A DNA stretch of 45,602 nt from contig JAPLJV010000005.1 in assembly GCA_026388415.1 (NCBI GenBank), positions 1-45,602 on the forward strand. Direction: 5' to 3'. Each line of letters opens with the position of its first letter. Position 1 is the first letter of the stretch. The notes below the pieces were generated by a model that was given only the letters and a program-made list of their open reading frames with translations, was not told the origin of the DNA and made no database searches. Positions 1-8,453 of the stretch are shown piece by piece. Position numbers and translations under genes: made by a program. The DNA comes from Deltaproteobacteria bacterium (GTDB taxonomy: Bacteria; Desulfobacterota; Syntrophia; Syntrophales; JACQWR01).

Positions 1-156
1 CTCCTGCGTTAAATCCTCGGCATCCTCTGCATTTCCGGTCATCCGGTAAGCTAAATTGTAAACGGGCGATTTATACTCTTCCACCAGCAAGGCATAAGCC
101 TGCCTGTCTCCCTTCAGAATCTTAGCAACAATTTCGGCTTCGAGTTTTTGATCCAT
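1..156 (-). CDS. ECF-type sigma-70 factor, N-terminal part (runs off the left edge)
   Basis: The 52 visible codons start with ATG at 156, with an AGGA Shine-Dalgarno-like sequence six bases upstream. The translation begins MDQKLEAEIVAKILKGDRQA and continues with AYALLVEEY, VYNLAYRMTG and AEDLTQE. This is the usual start of region 2 of extracytoplasmic-function sigma factors (RpoE/SigW type), where an acidic D-A-E-D-L-x-Q-E helix contributes to core polymerase binding. Family members direct RNA polymerase to stress or envelope promoters and are often followed by an anti-sigma gene, which would lie outside the window. It is separated from the glycan operon by 234 bases and is probably a separate transcript. 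Only region 2.1/2.2 is visible, so the subgroup cannot be assigned. Confidence 0.82.
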   Translation of the reverse strand, partial: MDQKLEAEIVAKILKGDRQAYALLVEEYKSPVYNLAYRMTGNAEDAEDLTQE

Positions 157-241
157 TACCGTTCCTGTGCTGATTTCGGATATCGGATTGCGCCTGTCCG
201 CCAAGACGCCGTCTCGCCGGTTCGGTTCTTCCCCCCTTCAG

Positions 242-276
242 CCATGAGCCATGAACCATGAGCTATTAGCTATTAG
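242..276. repeat. Tandem heptamer repeat
   Basis: Five head-to-tail 7-base units are visible: CCATGAG, CCATGAA, CCATGAG, CTATTAG, CTATTAG, followed by a degenerate CCTATGA. It lies in the spacer between the sigma-factor start and the end of the glycan operon. Heptamer arrays of this type occur in many bacterial intergenic regions; no function is assigned here. Confidence 0.7.
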
Positions 277-390
277 CCTATGACGAAAAGGATTTCAGGA
301 AGATTGAAGGGTTGAATGTTTTAAGGCCATGAAAGAAAACAGTCCATACAGGTAAACAATTTGAATATATTCAGCGCTTACAATTATACC

Positions 391-822
391 TCATGTTCTG
401 AATGAGAAGCGTGAGTGCCCGATATAACTGATAATGGTCGTGACCGGAATGAGCAGCGCGGCCGATATTTTTGGCTCTATTCCAAGTACCTCCACAGAAA
501 CAGGCAGCATAATAAATCCCAGGATCATACTGAAGAGATACGTCGAAAAGAAACGGGCAAACTCAATCAAGATGCCTTTCCCGCGCACCGTGGATTGAAA
601 GGTTATATGTTTATGAAAGATATAGGCATTGATGATCGCCAGGATATTCGACAGGACCGCCGCCGACATATAGGCGACGTACCGGGGTGAGAAGAGACGC
701 TCAAAGAGATAGTCGCAAACAACAAAAACGACATACCCGAAGATCGTATTCCAGACGCCGACCAGGACAAAGCGGATTTTCTTCTGATGATTCAGCCATA
801 ACTGGTCAAGTATCTGTTTCAA
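391..822 (-). CDS. GtrA-family membrane protein (putative polyprenyl-phosphate-sugar flippase)
   Basis: A 143-residue protein with four predicted membrane segments at roughly 16-40, 48-72, 87-108 and 119-139, the size and topology of GtrA/DPMS flippase-like proteins (PF04138 type). It has the typical early FVLVGVWNTIFGY and the closing basic-aromatic SRFSF. Family members are thought to move a polyprenyl-phosphate-linked sugar across the inner membrane. The start appears to be TTG at 822, with a GGGAG ribosome-binding sequence six bases upstream; there is no better ATG. It is the last gene of the minus-strand glycan operon, 60 bases after a methyltransferase and close to a GT2 enzyme (1710-2630) that would make its substrate. 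The exact sugar cannot be read from sequence. Confidence 0.85.
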   Translation of the reverse strand: MKQILDQLWLNHQKKIRFVLVGVWNTIFGYVVFVVCDYLFERLFSPRYVAYMSAAVLSNILAIINAYIFHKHITFQSTVRGKGILIEFARFFSTYLFSMILGFIMLPVSVEVLGIEPKISAALLIPVTTIISYIGHSRFSFRT

Positions 823-882
823 AAGGGACTCCCGGCTTTTAACCCAAATTGGTCCATCCTTTATACATAATGTCCAGCGCGT

Positions 883-1713
883 TCAAGGCTTTCTGGCTAC
901 AATTACCAACGTACCTCCGAAAGGAAGCGAGATGCCCAATCGAATAAGAACTTCATCAATCCGCATGATAAGATCGAAAATCCAATTCAGTGTATTGGGA
1001 AATTTGACTCTCTTCTCAAGGGCCACTTCGTCAGATTGTGATTGATTACGACCCCTGTCAAACATCCTGGAAATTAGCATCAGAGGAAATAGGACAAAAA
1101 GAAAAGACGTAGAGTAACTGATATCAAACCCGTTTTCTTGGAGTTTAGTCACTAACTCCCGTCTTGAGTATCTGCGCTTGTGTTTGAGAATTTCATCCAG
1201 CTTGCTCCATAGGAACTTATGTTGAGGAACGGTAATTATCAAGCCGCCACCCTTGTGGAGCATCTTATTGATATTTCTTATGGCGCCGACATCGTTCTCG
1301 ATGTGTTCAAGGACGTCAAACGCGACAATTAAGTCGAACTCCTCGCCGATCAGCCCCTGTGTAACATCGAATTGGATGAAAGCGACATGAGGGAGATTCT
1401 TTTTGGCATACAGGAGTCCTTTCAGATAAATTTCCGACCCGGTGATTTCCAGTTTTTCATTCTCGACAATTTGCTGGATGAATCCCCCGGTTGCACAGCC
1501 TATTTCCAGCAATTTGGTTTTACCTGTTGCAACCAGGTTATCTTGGACAATATTTTTGAACAGCCTATTTCGCGAACGAACCCAAAAACTACTCTCCCCG
1601 TTCTTATCCGTAAGATCAAAACCGCCGTCCGGATAATTCGCATACGAGCTTGCGACTTCCGGGCTATAGCACCTGATTCCTTCTACTACAGTGTAGGGAA
1701 GGTTATCGCTCAT
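883..1713 (-). CDS. Class I SAM-dependent methyltransferase
   Basis: A 276-residue protein with a Rossmann-fold methyltransferase core: motif I LLEIGCATGG at about 68-77, an acidic end of strand 2 (ITGSEIY), and FDLIVAFDVLEHIEND, the usual motif IV region of Methyltransf_11/23 enzymes. A hydrophobic stretch around 204-218 (FLFVLFPLMLISRMF) may associate with the membrane, consistent with a lipid-linked or glycan substrate. It overlaps the upstream GT2 gene by four bases (ATGA), so translation is probably coupled. The context suggests methylation of a surface sugar or its lipid carrier; the acceptor atom cannot be deduced. Confidence 0.85.
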   Translation of the reverse strand: MSDNLPYTVVEGIRCYSPEVASSYANYPDGGFDLTDKNGESSFWVRSRNRLFKNIVQDNLVATGKTKLLEIGCATGGFIQQIVENEKLEITGSEIYLKGLLYAKKNLPHVAFIQFDVTQGLIGEEFDLIVAFDVLEHIENDVGAIRNINKMLHKGGGLIITVPQHKFLWSKLDEILKHKRRYSRRELVTKLQENGFDISYSTSFLFVLFPLMLISRMFDRGRNQSQSDEVALEKRVKFPNTLNWIFDLIMRIDEVLIRLGISLPFGGTLVIVARKP

Positions 1714-2630
1714 AGAAACTTATCTCGCACTACATAGTTCGGCCTCTTTCGCACTTCCTCATTGATACGCCAAACGTACTCCCCGATCACTCCCAGCATA
1801 AGCATGATCAAGCCACCCACCAGGAGGATCACGATCATGATCGGAGCCCAACCTGTAAATGGAGTTTCTCCACGCAACCAGCTAAAAACAATGCTTGCGC
1901 TATACAGGACCCCAAGCACAGAGGTTATTACACCGAACAAGGAGATGAATCTAATCGGCAGATAGGAGGCATCCAATACCGCATCCAAAAAATTTTTAAG
2001 TTTTTTCCCAAAGTTGTATTGAGACTTTCCTATCGTTCTCTTCAAACGAACATACGGTATAAAACTGGTACGGTATCCCGTCCATAACAAATCGCCCTGA
2101 AAAAACCTGTGTCGAACGTCTATTGCATTGAATGCGTCCATAACCTTTCTGTCCATCAATACAAAATCGAAACCACCCGGAGGTATTTGCGGCAGTGACA
2201 TGCGCAAGACGGCGTATGCAAGACGCGAAAAAAGTTTTGAAAACAAAGTGTCTGAGCGATCCGTGCGGTGGCAAATGACGATCTCGGAACCACCTTGCCA
2301 TTTTTCCACCATCTGCGGGATCAACTCAACCGGATCTTGCAGATCGGCCGAGATATTGACAACCGCGTCGCCGGTAGCCTCCTTGAAGCCGGCCAACATG
2401 GCAGCCATCTGGCCGAAGTTTCTGGTAAAGGTGATCACCTTGACTCTGGGGTCTCGCTCCCGCAGGCTCAGTACCTCCTGCAAAGATGCGTCTTTCGACC
2501 CATCATCCACAAACACGATTTCGTATTCGTGGTGCGCGAGTTCGCTTGAGAATACCGACTGGATCTTTGCGTGCGTTTTAGAAAGGGCGCCCTCGTTGTG
2601 ATAAACGGCGACAACAAACGAAATCTTCAT
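1710..2630 (-). CDS. GT2 family polyprenyl-phosphate glycosyltransferase (GtrB/ArnC/DPM1-like)
   Basis: A 306-residue protein with an N-terminal GT-A fold: SFVVAVYHNEG at the start, EIVFVDDGSKDAS around 38-49, and DLQDP at 96-100 as the metal/nucleotide-sugar motif. Two membrane helices follow at about 229-251 and 261-284, ending with EYVWRINEEVRKRP. This is the architecture of GtrB/ArnC/YfdH enzymes, which transfer a sugar from a nucleotide donor to undecaprenyl phosphate at the cytoplasmic face. Four-base overlaps with both neighbours support one transcript. With GtrA (391-822) and a GT-C enzyme (8450-10156) it could form a GtrABC-like pathway. Confidence 0.9.
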   Translation of the reverse strand: MKISFVVAVYHNEGALSKTHAKIQSVFSSELAHHEYEIVFVDDGSKDASLQEVLSLRERDPRVKVITFTRNFGQMAAMLAGFKEATGDAVVNISADLQDPVELIPQMVEKWQGGSEIVICHRTDRSDTLFSKLFSRLAYAVLRMSLPQIPPGGFDFVLMDRKVMDAFNAIDVRHRFFQGDLLWTGYRTSFIPYVRLKRTIGKSQYNFGKKLKNFLDAVLDASYLPIRFISLFGVITSVLGVLYSASIVFSWLRGETPFTGWAPIMIVILLVGGLIMLMLGVIGEYVWRINEEVRKRPNYVVRDKFL

Positions 2631-3376
2631 TTTTTCTCACCTCGTTCACACATCAGGAAAATGCTGGAACACAAATCCGGGTATTGTTGGCCCAGTTTAT
2701 AGCAGCCCTCCAGGTACTCCGGGGAAATGATATCCGTTTGCAGCAGGCGATCCCACTGGAAGTTCGCCAATGCCTTGAAGAATATCCCCGACCGGTGCAC
2801 CACCTTCAGCCCTGCCGCTTCAGCATCCCGCTCCAGGGTATCCAATGTATAGGTGCATCGGTGGCCATGCTCGGCCTCGGCCGGGGTGACTGCTGCGTTA
2901 TGTGTAATTAAGCCCATCTTGACGGCGATCTGTCTTGAAGGTGCATTGGCATTGGGACATGCCAAGAAGAACCTGCCACCTTCGGCCAGCCACTCGCCGT
3001 TGATGCGCCTCAACACCAGCACAGGATCGTCCAGATGTTCCAGCGCATGGGTCAACACAATGTTGTCATAGCGCCTGGGCAAGGTCGCTTTCTCGAATAG
3101 CGAGTTGACGAAAATTACCTTGTCACCCAGCTTCATTCTGGCATCCTCGATAGCAACGTCGGAGGCTTCGACACAGGTAATGTCATCGAAATAGGGCAGG
3201 AACCTTCTGGTGAAATCGCCCTTGAAGCTCCCAAGCTCAAGCAGGCTCCCCTTGTTAAAGAAGGGCTCGAACGATCTGATCATGTAGGGGTGCATCACAT
3301 CGAAATCGAATCCGTAAGCGTATTTTGCCGAAACTGAATCAATCAATTCTTTATTGTAGTCTCTCTTCGAATTCAT
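2627..3376 (-). CDS. Class I SAM-dependent methyltransferase
   Basis: A 249-residue methyltransferase with motif I LLELGSFKGDF around 41-51, an acidic strand-2 end (ITCVEASD) and DNIVLTHALEHLDDP for the motif IV/V region. The C-terminal part (after about residue 150) contains a GHRCTYTLDTLERDAEAAG segment also present in the paralogue at 5914-6636 as a similar GHKRYYT motif, so the two are related enzymes. It lies six bases downstream of the GNAT gene and overlaps the GT2 gene by four bases. The ribosome-binding site is weak (GGGG), which fits translational coupling. A glycan or sugar-nucleotide substrate is inferred from context only. Confidence 0.85.
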   Translation of the reverse strand: MNSKRDYNKELIDSVSAKYAYGFDFDVMHPYMIRSFEPFFNKGSLLELGSFKGDFTRRFLPYFDDITCVEASDVAIEDARMKLGDKVIFVNSLFEKATLPRRYDNIVLTHALEHLDDPVLVLRRINGEWLAEGGRFFLACPNANAPSRQIAVKMGLITHNAAVTPAEAEHGHRCTYTLDTLERDAEAAGLKVVHRSGIFFKALANFQWDRLLQTDIISPEYLEGCYKLGQQYPDLCSSIFLMCERGEKK

Positions 3377-3382
3377 AGTGCA

Positions 3383-3943
3383 TTAACCCCAATAATTCGT
3401 CTTTTCTATGAGTTCTATGTAGTCCTGTCTGGTAATACCAACCACTATTTGATCCCAATAACGTCCCTTCCTAAAAAAGTAATTTATTCTCCGCCCTTCC
3501 TCCTTCCATCCTAATCGCTTACCGCAATAAGTAGAGATTGATATCTTGTTGTACTCAATCATAGAGCCATCCAGTCTTTCGAGGTTTAACTCTTCAAAAG
3601 CATATCGCATCGTGGCCATAATTGCGTCAACGCCATAACCCTTGCCACGATGATTGGATTCTCCTATCACCAACCCATGCCATGCATGACTATTGCGCCA
3701 ATCAATATTTACTATGCTGGAAATCCCAATGATTCCAATGTCTGGAACATCAACAACAAATCGTTGATTTAGTCGGTCATTTTTCAAGTTCTGGAACCAT
3801 GTCTTGTGGAAATCCATTGAACTCGGAAAGTGTAATTCTCCTATAGCATCTTGCGTAACCGGATCATTCGCCCATTTATGCAACAGTTCCAGATCGCTCT
3901 CTTCGATAGCCCGCAGCATTAGGATTTTACCTTTAATATTCAT
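3383..3943 (-). CDS. GNAT-family N-acetyltransferase (RimJ/RimL-like)
   Basis: A 186-residue GCN5-related acetyltransferase. It opens with ILMLRAIEESDLELLHKWAND, the usual RimJ/RimL-type strand-helix start, and has the acetyl-CoA pyrophosphate-binding loop GESNHRGKGYG, followed by a helix and EYNKISISTYCGKRLGW in the motif B region. A clear GGAGG lies eight bases before the ATG. Because it shares the operon with a DegT-type sugar aminotransferase (7332-8453), a likely role is acylating the amino group of a nucleotide-linked amino sugar, as WecD- or FdtC-type enzymes do. Protein or peptide acetylation remains possible. Confidence 0.85.
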   Translation of the reverse strand: MNIKGKILMLRAIEESDLELLHKWANDPVTQDAIGELHFPSSMDFHKTWFQNLKNDRLNQRFVVDVPDIGIIGISSIVNIDWRNSHAWHGLVIGESNHRGKGYGVDAIMATMRYAFEELNLERLDGSMIEYNKISISTYCGKRLGWKEEGRRINYFFRKGRYWDQIVVGITRQDYIELIEKTNYWG

Positions 3944-3973
3944 TTAGTTCCTCCAACTTATCAAATGGACTGT

Positions 3974-4927
3974 TCATCGTTCTAATTTCGCCAGCCCAAA
4001 ACCGAAACGTCCGAACTCGTCGCCGTTGTACATCATATAAATTTCGTTATCCATTTCAAATACATGTGGATAGCACTGCATATCTGAATCCCAGCCTTCT
4101 TCTGACACGTCGATGCCTGCTTCATCATCGTTTCTGATCCAGTTCTTCAAATCATCCGAAAAGGCATATCCTATCCTGTACCCTCTGTCTCTGTTCTTTC
4201 TGAAACCATCCGGCCGCCTGTAGCAAAAGAACATGTGGTATTGATCGTTCAAGAAGATGACGGTTGGGAGTGCCTGGCACTCATCCGGACCAAGCTTATC
4301 GGTCATTATCAGCCTGCCTTCCCTCTGCCAAGAAATACCGTCATCCGAAGTCGCGTGGGCTATCTTGTAGACCCGATCGGGCGCTTCATCTTTGGTGAAC
4401 CTTACCCATTTCGTACCGTGGATGTACCACATATGATACGTGTCGCCATAGAGGGCAACAAAGGCGTCGCCAACCAGAAAAGGCTCATGCAACGACGATG
4501 ATAGTACCGGCCCTTCCGATATTTTCTGAAAGGTCAGCCCGTTATCCTTGCTGATTGCCAGTCCAATAGATGCGTCAACCGATACAGATACCTTCCTGTT
4601 CCATCCGGTAGTGTAGGCAAGCACCCTGTCTTTCTCTCTCAGGACGTTGAACGGGAATATGCCATGTTCATCGAAGCAACCAAGGCCACCCAGTGCGATG
4701 ACCGTACCTGTAGAAATATTGAGTATTCTCCCGAAATCCTTGGTTATGTCGATAAAGGAAACGTGGCTCAGATATTTCCCAGTCTTCTCTCTTTCTCTCG
4801 TGGAGAAGTAGATCCTCACAAAGTCATCAAAGACGAGGGCCTGTGGTGATTGCGCGTATTCAACGCAATTATTTGCCAGGTTATAATCGGTAGGATCAAA
4901 TATTTTCCCCAGTTTTTTCCACTTCAT
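3974..4927 (-). CDS. Beta-propeller glycosidase-like protein (GH43/GH130-like), copy 2
   Basis: A 317-residue protein without a signal peptide, so probably cytoplasmic. It has repeated propeller-blade motifs: SPQALVFDDFVRIYFSTR, YGDTYHMWYIHG, NDQYHMFFCYR and NEIYMMYNGDEFGRFGFG. Aromatic-rich blades preceded by Asp/Glu-rich turns are typical of the five-bladed families GH32/43/62/68/130; proteins of this kind in O-antigen clusters are often labelled 'glycosylase'. It is clearly homologous along its length to the neighbour at 4943-5905 (both open with KLGKIFDPT and end FGFGLAKLE), so they arose by tandem duplication. The catalytic residues cannot be assigned safely. It may act as a glycosidase, a phosphorylase or a transferase on a sugar intermediate. 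Confidence 0.72.
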   Translation of the reverse strand: MKWKKLGKIFDPTDYNLANNCVEYAQSPQALVFDDFVRIYFSTREREKTGKYLSHVSFIDITKDFGRILNISTGTVIALGGLGCFDEHGIFPFNVLREKDRVLAYTTGWNRKVSVSVDASIGLAISKDNGLTFQKISEGPVLSSSLHEPFLVGDAFVALYGDTYHMWYIHGTKWVRFTKDEAPDRVYKIAHATSDDGISWQREGRLIMTDKLGPDECQALPTVIFLNDQYHMFFCYRRPDGFRKNRDRGYRIGYAFSDDLKNWIRNDDEAGIDVSEEGWDSDMQCYPHVFEMDNEIYMMYNGDEFGRFGFGLAKLER

Positions 4928-4942
4928 AGCGACGAATCCCTA

Positions 4943-5905
4943 TCAGGGCTTATATTTTTCCAGTTTAGCTAACCCAAACCCAAACCTTCCCACCTGATTA
5001 CCGAGATAAAGCATGTAGATAATATCATCAAGCTCGAACACATGCGGGTAGGCAATCGATTGATCATCCCATCCCTCTGTCGAGATATCTATGCCTGCCC
5101 GCGCATCATCTCTATGCCAATGCAGCATATCTTCAGAGACTGCATATCCTATACGGTAGCCCCTCTCGTTATTTCTGAAATCCAAGGCGTATTTGTAGCA
5201 AAAAAACATATGGTATCTGTTCTTGTAGAAAAAAACATCAGGACTTGCCTGGCATTCGTTTTCTTCAATTCTGCTTTCAATAATGTCTCTGCCATCCCTT
5301 ATCCAGTTCAGTCCGTCATCTGAAGATGCCATGCGTATCTTGTAGACCGCTTCCGGCTTACCGTTATTCGCTAACCATTTCGTTCCGGCGACATACCAGA
5401 GGTACCAACAGTCGCCGAACCTCCTTATCTTGGGCCCGCTCAAGACAAAGGGATCATGTACGCTGCGCGATAAAATTGGGCCTTTGCCGAGCTTCGTGAA
5501 ACTCTTTCCCCCATTGTGACTTACGGCCACCCCGATTGCTACCGTAAAAGGAACTGATTCGCATCTCGTCCAGCCGCCATAGTATGCCAATACTTCTTTA
5601 CCTTTCCTTATGACTGATACAGGGTATGTGCCGAACTCATCAAAGGTCCCCAGCTCTCCAAGCTCGAGGATCGGGGTTTGGGCAACATCTATTATCTCAG
5701 ATAAATCGTAACGGTTCAGGTCAACATAGGCGGAGTAGCTTACATATTGTCTGTTTTCGTCAGGCATGGGCCTGCAGGAGAAATAGACCCTCACGAATTT
5801 GTCAAAGATCAAAATGCAGGGAGCCTGGGCAAATTCCTTCATCCAGTCCCTGTCCTTTATTTGAGTTGGGTCAAAGATTTTGCCGAGTTTATTCCATCTA
5901 AACAT
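4943..5905 (-). CDS. Beta-propeller glycosidase-like protein, copy 1
   Basis: I place the start at 5905 (320 residues), where the protein begins MFRWNKLGKIFDPT, matching the start of the paralogue at 3974-4927. The reading frame is open up to 5980, but that extension would overlap the upstream methyltransferase by about 65 bases and has no counterpart in the paralogue. An AGGGAGG lies about 13 bases upstream of 5905. Blade motifs include APCILIFDKFVRVYFSCR, FGDCWYLWYVAGTKW, KNRYHMFFCYKY and DIIYMLYLGNQVGRFGFG. No signal peptide is present. The 15-base gap between the two copies and their strong similarity point to tandem duplication with possible divergence in substrate. Confidence 0.72.
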   Translation of the reverse strand: MFRWNKLGKIFDPTQIKDRDWMKEFAQAPCILIFDKFVRVYFSCRPMPDENRQYVSYSAYVDLNRYDLSEIIDVAQTPILELGELGTFDEFGTYPVSVIRKGKEVLAYYGGWTRCESVPFTVAIGVAVSHNGGKSFTKLGKGPILSRSVHDPFVLSGPKIRRFGDCWYLWYVAGTKWLANNGKPEAVYKIRMASSDDGLNWIRDGRDIIESRIEENECQASPDVFFYKNRYHMFFCYKYALDFRNNERGYRIGYAVSEDMLHWHRDDARAGIDISTEGWDDQSIAYPHVFELDDIIYMLYLGNQVGRFGFGLAKLEKYKP

Positions 5906-5913
5906 TCTTGCCG

Positions 5914-6636
5914 CTAAGCCTCCCTGATCTGCGCCAGGATACCGCAGCAGAGTTCTGGATAATCTATCCCTACTGTGCATAAAGCATCGATTACTTTCTG
6001 GTCAAAATTGAGAGAGATCATCTGCACGGTAGTAAAGGGCTTCAGGTATATACCTTCTATTCGGTCTATCTCATAGCCAGCCCTTCTTACCTCTTCAGTC
6101 AGAGACTTGACTGTGTAATAACGCTTATGGCCACACATGCGATCATGGTCGGACAATTGCTGCATATCCTCCAGCATCCCAGCCAAATGCCCCAGCCTCC
6201 TGTTCAGGACCTCTGCATTCGGGACCGTTACGAACATCTTCCCCCGGGGGGCAAGAAAGCGCTTGTAATAGCTCATAATATCTACAGGATTGTCGACGTG
6301 CTCTAGAATGAACCCCAAAACTATCAGATCAAAGGTTTCACCGCTTAAGAAATTTTCAAAATAGGTCTCAACAATCTCGGCGTGGCAATCGGGGAATCTC
6401 GTCCTGAAGTTTTCAATTACCGCCGGAGATGCATCGAGGACAAGGTGCCTGTCAAAATGTTTAGAAAAGATCGTGGTAGTAAATCCGTGGCCCAGCCCGA
6501 GCTCCAGAATGGACTTTGCGTTCTCTTTAAGTCGAAGGACTCTTTGAGGATACCAGTTGAGCTGAATGTTGTTGTCGAAATCGTAGAGATTATGACCGCT
6601 GTACGCTGCCACGTGGCTGTTCAGAATATTATCCAT
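5914..6636 (-). CDS. Class I SAM-dependent methyltransferase
   Basis: A 240-residue methyltransferase with motif I ILELGLGHGFTT around 43-54, HLVLDASP at the end of strand 2, and FDLIVLGFILEHVDNP as the motif IV region. The GHKRYYTVKSLTEEVRRAGYEID segment resembles the corresponding part of the enzyme at 2627-3376, making these two the closest pair of the three methyltransferases in the cluster. It lies between the WbqC gene (3-base gap) and the glycosidase-like pair. The acceptor is probably a sugar of the same glycan. Confidence 0.85.
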   Translation of the reverse strand: MDNILNSHVAAYSGHNLYDFDNNIQLNWYPQRVLRLKENAKSILELGLGHGFTTTIFSKHFDRHLVLDASPAVIENFRTRFPDCHAEIVETYFENFLSGETFDLIVLGFILEHVDNPVDIMSYYKRFLAPRGKMFVTVPNAEVLNRRLGHLAGMLEDMQQLSDHDRMCGHKRYYTVKSLTEEVRRAGYEIDRIEGIYLKPFTTVQMISLNFDQKVIDALCTVGIDYPELCCGILAQIREA

Positions 6637-6639
6637 AAC

Positions 6640-7335
6640 TCACCTCAAACTACATTGTGTAAGCATTTTGGTGATTGCCTCTTTCGAGTTGAACATCATT
6701 ACGTCCAGTATTGATAACCAGGGAATAAAACCATTGCCAAATTGTGAATAACTGAATTCATCTGTCTTCAGAAAATGCAAATCTATTCCTTCACCCATGA
6801 AACGGCCCTTGTCATAAAGCTCAACACCGCCGATGGGGTTCAGATAGGTATTCGCACCGACTGCTGCACACAAGGCGAGTACCTTGTCCTGGCTTTTCAA
6901 GTCATGGTCAATGCCGATGTCGGAAGAAGCCCTGATCTCGGTCGTAATGCCCAAATGCTCGCAGGTTTTGGCGAGAGAGTAATGCAGGAAGCGAAACAGG
7001 TTCAGTTCTTCATTCCTCACGATCTGCTCGACCAACGGGAACGTTTGCTCGAAATACGGCGCACGGTGGTATGCGTCCTTGAATTGGTTCAGCAATTTGT
7101 CGCGATTGAACTCCGTAGCCAGCTCCCGTTCGCGCACATCCAGAAAGTCCGACCCGCTTTTCAACGGCAGCGAGAACATCACATCCTTGCCGTTCTGTAA
7201 CATTCGGTTCCTGTTTATCCAGCCCTTTTTGGTGTATTTAATGTTGTCATAAACGACAAATACATCAACCGCCTTAATGAGCTGGAAGTAGCCGATGTAG
7301 GGGAAGAAGTATGGCTGCATGATGCCGATTTTCAT
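6640..7335 (-). CDS. WbqC-family protein
   Basis: A 231-residue protein opening with KIGIMQPYFFPYIGYFQLI, the hallmark of the WbqC family (PF08889), followed by VYDNIKYTKKGWINRNRM. Family members occur in O-antigen and capsule clusters next to DegT aminotransferases and are suspected to act in modification of amino sugars, but no well-established reaction is known to me. It overlaps the aminotransferase gene upstream by four bases (ATGA), which favours a shared step. No membrane segment or signal peptide is visible. Confidence 0.88.
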   Translation of the reverse strand: MKIGIMQPYFFPYIGYFQLIKAVDVFVVYDNIKYTKKGWINRNRMLQNGKDVMFSLPLKSGSDFLDVRERELATEFNRDKLLNQFKDAYHRAPYFEQTFPLVEQIVRNEELNLFRFLHYSLAKTCEHLGITTEIRASSDIGIDHDLKSQDKVLALCAAVGANTYLNPIGGVELYDKGRFMGEGIDLHFLKTDEFSYSQFGNGFIPWLSILDVMMFNSKEAITKMLTQCSLR

Positions 7336-8453
7336 TGTTTCTTGCCTGCGATGATGGATACGATTCTCGTAACGGATTCATCTTCCAAAGCCGGGTAAAT
7401 CGGCAGACAAAGCACCTGATAAGCAGCCTTCCTTGCTACCGGTAAGTTGGATTCCACTGCAGACGGCAAGCCCCGATACATTGGAAACTCGCTTATCAAT
7501 GGGTAAAAATAGCGGCGAGCAAAAATCCCGTGCTGGCGTAACTTGTCGTTTAGTTCATCTCGCGATAGTGGATACTCCTTTTCAATCAATATCGGGAAAT
7601 ACGCATGGTTGTAAGTCGTGTCGGCAGGTAATGGCGGGCATGAAATACCTGGCACAGACGAGAGCTCTTCCCGGTATTGCGCATCTATTTCCCGCCGTCT
7701 ATCAATTGCCTTATCAACATGCTTTAGCTGCAAAAGTCCGAATGCCGCCTGCAATTCATTCATCTTGGCATTGATTCCCGGTGCAACAACTGTCACCTCA
7801 CCGTTGTAACCGAAATTCTTCAGGTCATCAATGCGCTTCTTTGCTTTCACGTCAGGGCAAACGATGGCGCCGCCCTCAAAGGTATTGAAAACTTTTGTTG
7901 CATGGAAGCTCAACGTTGACAGGTCTCCGTGCCTTAAAAGACTCTCTCCTTTATACTTGACCCCAAAAGCGTGCGCCGCATCATAAATGACCTTAAGACC
8001 GTATATATCTGCAATCTTCTGTATCTTTTCCACATCACACGGCCTGCCATATACATGCACCGGCATAATTGCGGTAGTACGGGGTGTAATGGCCGCCTCG
8101 ATTTTTTCCGGATCAAGATTGAAAGTTTCCGGCTGTATATCTACAAAGGCAGGCTTGATACCGTTCCACAGGAGGGAATGGGCAGTGGCTACAAATGAAA
8201 ACGGTGTGGTTATGACCTCTCCGGTAATCCGAAGCGCTTGCAATGCTGTAACAAGTGCAAGTGTGCCATTGGTAAATAAGGCGAGATGCTCCACTCCAAG
8301 ATAATCGGCCAGCTTTTTTTCCAGCTCCTGATGAAAGGGGCCACTATTTGTGAGCCACTTGCTCTCCCAGATTTGCTCGAGATACGGCTGAAATTCTTCC
8401 AGTGGGGGTAGGAAGGGTTGGGTGACATAAATTGGTTTTTCTGATGGCTTCAT
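7332..8453 (-). CDS. DegT/DnrJ/EryC1/StrS family PLP-dependent sugar aminotransferase
   Basis: A 373-residue enzyme of the ArnB/WecE/DesI fold, which transfers an amino group from glutamate to a nucleotide-linked keto-sugar. Visible features are the N-terminal WLTNSGPFHQELEKKLADYLG, the PLP ring-contacting YDAAHAFG (Asp158, His161), and SFHATKVFNTFEGG, in which Lys187 is the expected Schiff-base lysine. Its presence shows that an amino sugar is made for this glycan. The GNAT gene at 3383-3943 is the obvious N-acyltransferase partner. Four-base overlaps with both neighbouring genes indicate coupled translation. The precise sugar (viosamine-like or Qui3N-like) cannot be decided. Confidence 0.93.
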   Translation of the reverse strand: MKPSEKPIYVTQPFLPPLEEFQPYLEQIWESKWLTNSGPFHQELEKKLADYLGVEHLALFTNGTLALVTALQALRITGEVITTPFSFVATAHSLLWNGIKPAFVDIQPETFNLDPEKIEAAITPRTTAIMPVHVYGRPCDVEKIQKIADIYGLKVIYDAAHAFGVKYKGESLLRHGDLSTLSFHATKVFNTFEGGAIVCPDVKAKKRIDDLKNFGYNGEVTVVAPGINAKMNELQAAFGLLQLKHVDKAIDRRREIDAQYREELSSVPGISCPPLPADTTYNHAYFPILIEKEYPLSRDELNDKLRQHGIFARRYFYPLISEFPMYRGLPSAVESNLPVARKAAYQVLCLPIYPALEDESVTRIVSIIAGKKQ

